A program made the position numbers and the translations under genes. The notes under the pieces were generated by a model. That model was not told the DNA's origin, did no database searches, and worked only from the letters and a program-made list of their open reading frames with translations. From Vibrio rhodolitus (GTDB taxonomy: Bacteria; Pseudomonadota; Gammaproteobacteria; Enterobacterales; Vibrionaceae), in contig NZ_QLYZ01000015.1 of assembly GCF_003350325.1 (NCBI RefSeq), forward strand, positions 1 to 64,000: DNA of 64,000 nucleotides. Direction: 5' to 3'. Shown one piece after another: positions 62,244 to 64,000 of the stretch; positions within the stretch are counted from its first letter, which is position 1, and every line of letters starts with the position of its first letter.

Positions 62244-63203
62244 ATGACAATGTTTAGCCCAAGCCACACCTTTATTGATATTCCGTTCAACCTACGCCAT
62301 ACCTGCTGGTTTTGTGGTGAACCCTCTTCGGTCACCCTTGAGTTTCCGCACCACGACAATATCGCCTCGAGCTTAAATCACCCGCTTCTCTCTTTGCCCG
62401 CTTGTCGCGAGTGCCGCTCCTTTAAGACTCCGCGTCATACTCGTTCTATCTGGGTCTTGCGAGCTCATATCAAACAAGCGCTTATTACGAAATACACCAA
62501 ACACTTAGCGGTTGGTGAAAACTGGACAGAACAAGAGTTACAAGAAAGCGAATTTTGTGGAGCGCTGCTTGGTGGCTTTGGTGAAAGCGCGTGGAAAATG
62601 TATCTTATTGCCAAACAGCGTGTTGCTTTTGCAGGGTGGCCACTGAGTATTGATGACCAAATGCTCGATATTTTGGATGACACCTCTAGCTTTGCATATA
62701 ACGGCACTCAATTTCCCTCATTGAGTGCTTGCATTGATTTCTTAAGCGAGGGTTCTGGCATTGACAAAGAGCTGCTTACCCAACTGGTGGAGATCGTGAC
62801 ACCAGCGCGCTTTGGCTATGCACATCAAATAGCCAAGATCAACAAACGACCATCACCAGTTCAGCGCCGCCAAATTATTGAAGAAATTACACAACAAGAA
62901 ATCGAGAGCCAACAGATAGAAGCCGAGCACCAAGCGCAACTGCGTATTGATTCTGCAATTGTCGATGTGAACCTTACAGGAGCGACAGCCCCTGCTTTTG
63001 CTATTCAATGGGCGGTGAGAAACCAAGCTAACTCGCTCATGACACTCAGTGAATTAGAAGACGATTTTTTTGATCAATTTGCTCATTTAGGCGGCGCTGC
63101 CGTTTTTCACGCGTATAACGGGTTGCAACTTTATCTGCAAGCACGTGGAGATGCAGACTGGGTGAAAGAGCATGACCCTAATCGTGCTCTGTGGCCAGAA
63201 TAG
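62244..63203 (+). CDS. Conserved Cys-rich protein of unknown function
   Basis: I do not recognise a defined family. The N-terminus carries a zinc-ribbon-like set of cysteines (CWFCGEP at about residues 21-27 and CRECR at about 53-57) with LEFPHHDN between them, somewhat like an HNH-type zinc finger without a clear catalytic motif. The middle is mixed, and the part from about 210 to 250 is a Gln/Glu-rich coiled coil (RRQIIEEITQQEIESQQIEAEHQAQ). The C-terminus (DDFFDQFAHLGGAAVFHAYNG) is globular. 319 residues from the ATG at 62244; a TTG start at 62196 is possible. Confidence 0.75.
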   Translation: MTMFSPSHTFIDIPFNLRHTCWFCGEPSSVTLEFPHHDNIASSLNHPLLSLPACRECRSFKTPRHTRSIWVLRAHIKQALITKYTKHLAVGENWTEQELQESEFCGALLGGFGESAWKMYLIAKQRVAFAGWPLSIDDQMLDILDDTSSFAYNGTQFPSLSACIDFLSEGSGIDKELLTQLVEIVTPARFGYAHQIAKINKRPSPVQRRQIIEEITQQEIESQQIEAEHQAQLRIDSAIVDVNLTGATAPAFAIQWAVRNQANSLMTLSELEDDFFDQFAHLGGAAVFHAYNGLQLYLQARGDADWVKEHDPNRALWPE

Positions 63204-63372
63204 TTGCTTACTTTTTCACTGACGTTTTCCTCGGTTGAGTGTGCCGAGAAGTCGACTTTGCACAATTATCATTTATTATATGGTACGATAGCTTATAAAT
63301 TTCAAAGCATTTATACGCACAGGCATTATGTACATAGTTCACGCTCAGAGTGAGGAATAACAGGTAGGGAAA

Positions 63373-63942
63373 ATGGAAGTCAGAGCCGCACGAATCGAAG
63401 ACATAGAGCAAATAGTTACACTTCAAGAGTCATGTCATGTAGGAAACTTGGATCTCTCTGAACAATCAGATGGTTTTTTAAACACTGTAATTGATGCAGA
63501 TCTGCTTGCTCAAGCAATTGAACAAGAACAGGCTATCTTTGTCGCTGAGTTGGACCAGCGCATTATTGCGATGGCAGCATGTGCTTCATGGCAATTTTGG
63601 CAGTGTTCCACAGCGCTGACTAACGTCGCAAAGCGCTTAGATGCGACATTAAGCGAAAATATCGCAGTGAACAGTACCAACTCGTACTTCTGGGGACCTG
63701 TTTGCGTAGACAAAACTAGTCGAGGTCAAGGAGTCTTTGAACAACTGTTTAATTTCAGTTGTGCGGCTAAAAGCTCCCGTTTTCGTTACGTTTATACCTA
63801 CGTTCATGAGGATAACGCTCGTTCATTCGCCGCGCATACCAAAAAAGTTGGGTTTCGTTATACCAAAGACTTTGAATTAAATGCGCAAATTTTTCGGGAA
63901 ATGACCCGGGAAACCCGACCATCAGACTCAACTGTTTCTTAG
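63373..63942 (+). CDS. GNAT-family acetyltransferase
   Basis: N-acetyltransferase fold. The CoA-binding segment GPVCVDKTSRGQGVFEQLF lies near residue 107, preceded by the FVAELDQRIIAMAAC beta strand near 51 and followed by VYTYVHEDNARSFAAHTKKVGFRY near 140. 189 residues. AGGGAAA precedes the ATG. The acceptor is unknown. A CAAGGC/GCCTTG hairpin lies just downstream at 63967-63988. Confidence 0.88.
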   Translation: MEVRAARIEDIEQIVTLQESCHVGNLDLSEQSDGFLNTVIDADLLAQAIEQEQAIFVAELDQRIIAMAACASWQFWQCSTALTNVAKRLDATLSENIAVNSTNSYFWGPVCVDKTSRGQGVFEQLFNFSCAAKSSRFRYVYTYVHEDNARSFAAHTKKVGFRYTKDFELNAQIFREMTRETRPSDSTVS

Positions 63943-63966
63943 TCAGCACAAATCAAAACTTGCGTC

Positions 63967-63988
63967 CAAGGCGGAGCTTTCTGCCTTG
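63967..63988. terminator. Possible terminator after GNAT gene
   Basis: CAAGGC and GCCTTG form a stem with an inner GA/TC pair and loop GCTT. The following bases are TCTCGTTGCTTC, without a clean T-run. Confidence 0.4.
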
Positions 63989-64000
63989 TCTCGTTGCTTC

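Overview
The window looks like chromosomal DNA of a marine gammaproteobacterium, most likely a Vibrio or close relative. This rests on the gene families present (modular GH19-type chitinase, HxlR-linked MdaB, GloA/NemA pair, PEBP/AraC pair), the AT-rich intergenic style and the AAGGAG ribosome binding sites. It is an inference, because no rRNA or tRNA is present to fix it. Forty-five protein genes are supported; there is no tRNA, rRNA, insertion sequence, phage or CRISPR array.

Region 1 (1-25.7 kb) is a complete purine degradation island. XdhABC and GuaD convert hypoxanthine, xanthine and guanine to urate. PuuD, UraH and UraD convert urate to allantoin. PuuE, Alc and AllA take allantoin to glyoxylate and urea. 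Glyoxylate is then assimilated by Gcl, Hyi, GlxR and GlxK (glycerate branch) or AceB (malate). A purine permease, a chemoreceptor, a RutR-like TetR regulator and a PecS/PecM-type pair (urate-type MarR regulator plus DMT exporter) complete it. Three different repeated operator sequences sit in its promoters: ATTGTATACAAT-type palindromes (at least seven promoters), TATCTTAACGTAAAGATA-type MarR sites (five sites, two of them at pecS-pecM), and two TTGACC-N4-GGTCAA RutR-type boxes before xdhA. The island therefore appears to be under layered control by urate, pyrimidine-type and a third unidentified signal.

Region 2 (25.7-44.1 kb, all minus strand) is the most unusual part. A 3947-residue protein with an N-terminal EPRLLL motif and a long RTX-type Ca-binding repeat array is followed by an overlapping five-gene cassette: DUF3467 protein, sensor-like/HlyD membrane fusion protein, PqqD-like/M50 metalloprotease/HlyD fusion, periplasmic HlyD adaptor, and a TolC-like outer membrane channel. 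No ABC ATPase is present, so this is not a canonical type I secretion operon. I propose it as a dedicated, poorly described export/processing system for the giant protein.

Region 3 (44.4-53.5 kb) is a mixed stress/redox neighbourhood: cryptochrome/photolyase, MdaB quinone reductase, IclR regulator, SDR, HD hydrolase, HxlR regulator, an orphan RodA-like SEDS protein, peroxiredoxin, GloA and NemA. mdaB and hxlR share a nearly identical operator-like sequence.

Region 4 (53.9-64 kb) holds a 1208-residue secreted modular chitinase, a secreted PEBP protein with an AraC regulator, a bacterial PH-domain protein, an endonuclease/exonuclease/phosphatase-family protein, a tyrosine phenol-lyase-like enzyme with altered active-site residues, a Cys-rich conserved protein of unknown function and a GNAT acetyltransferase.
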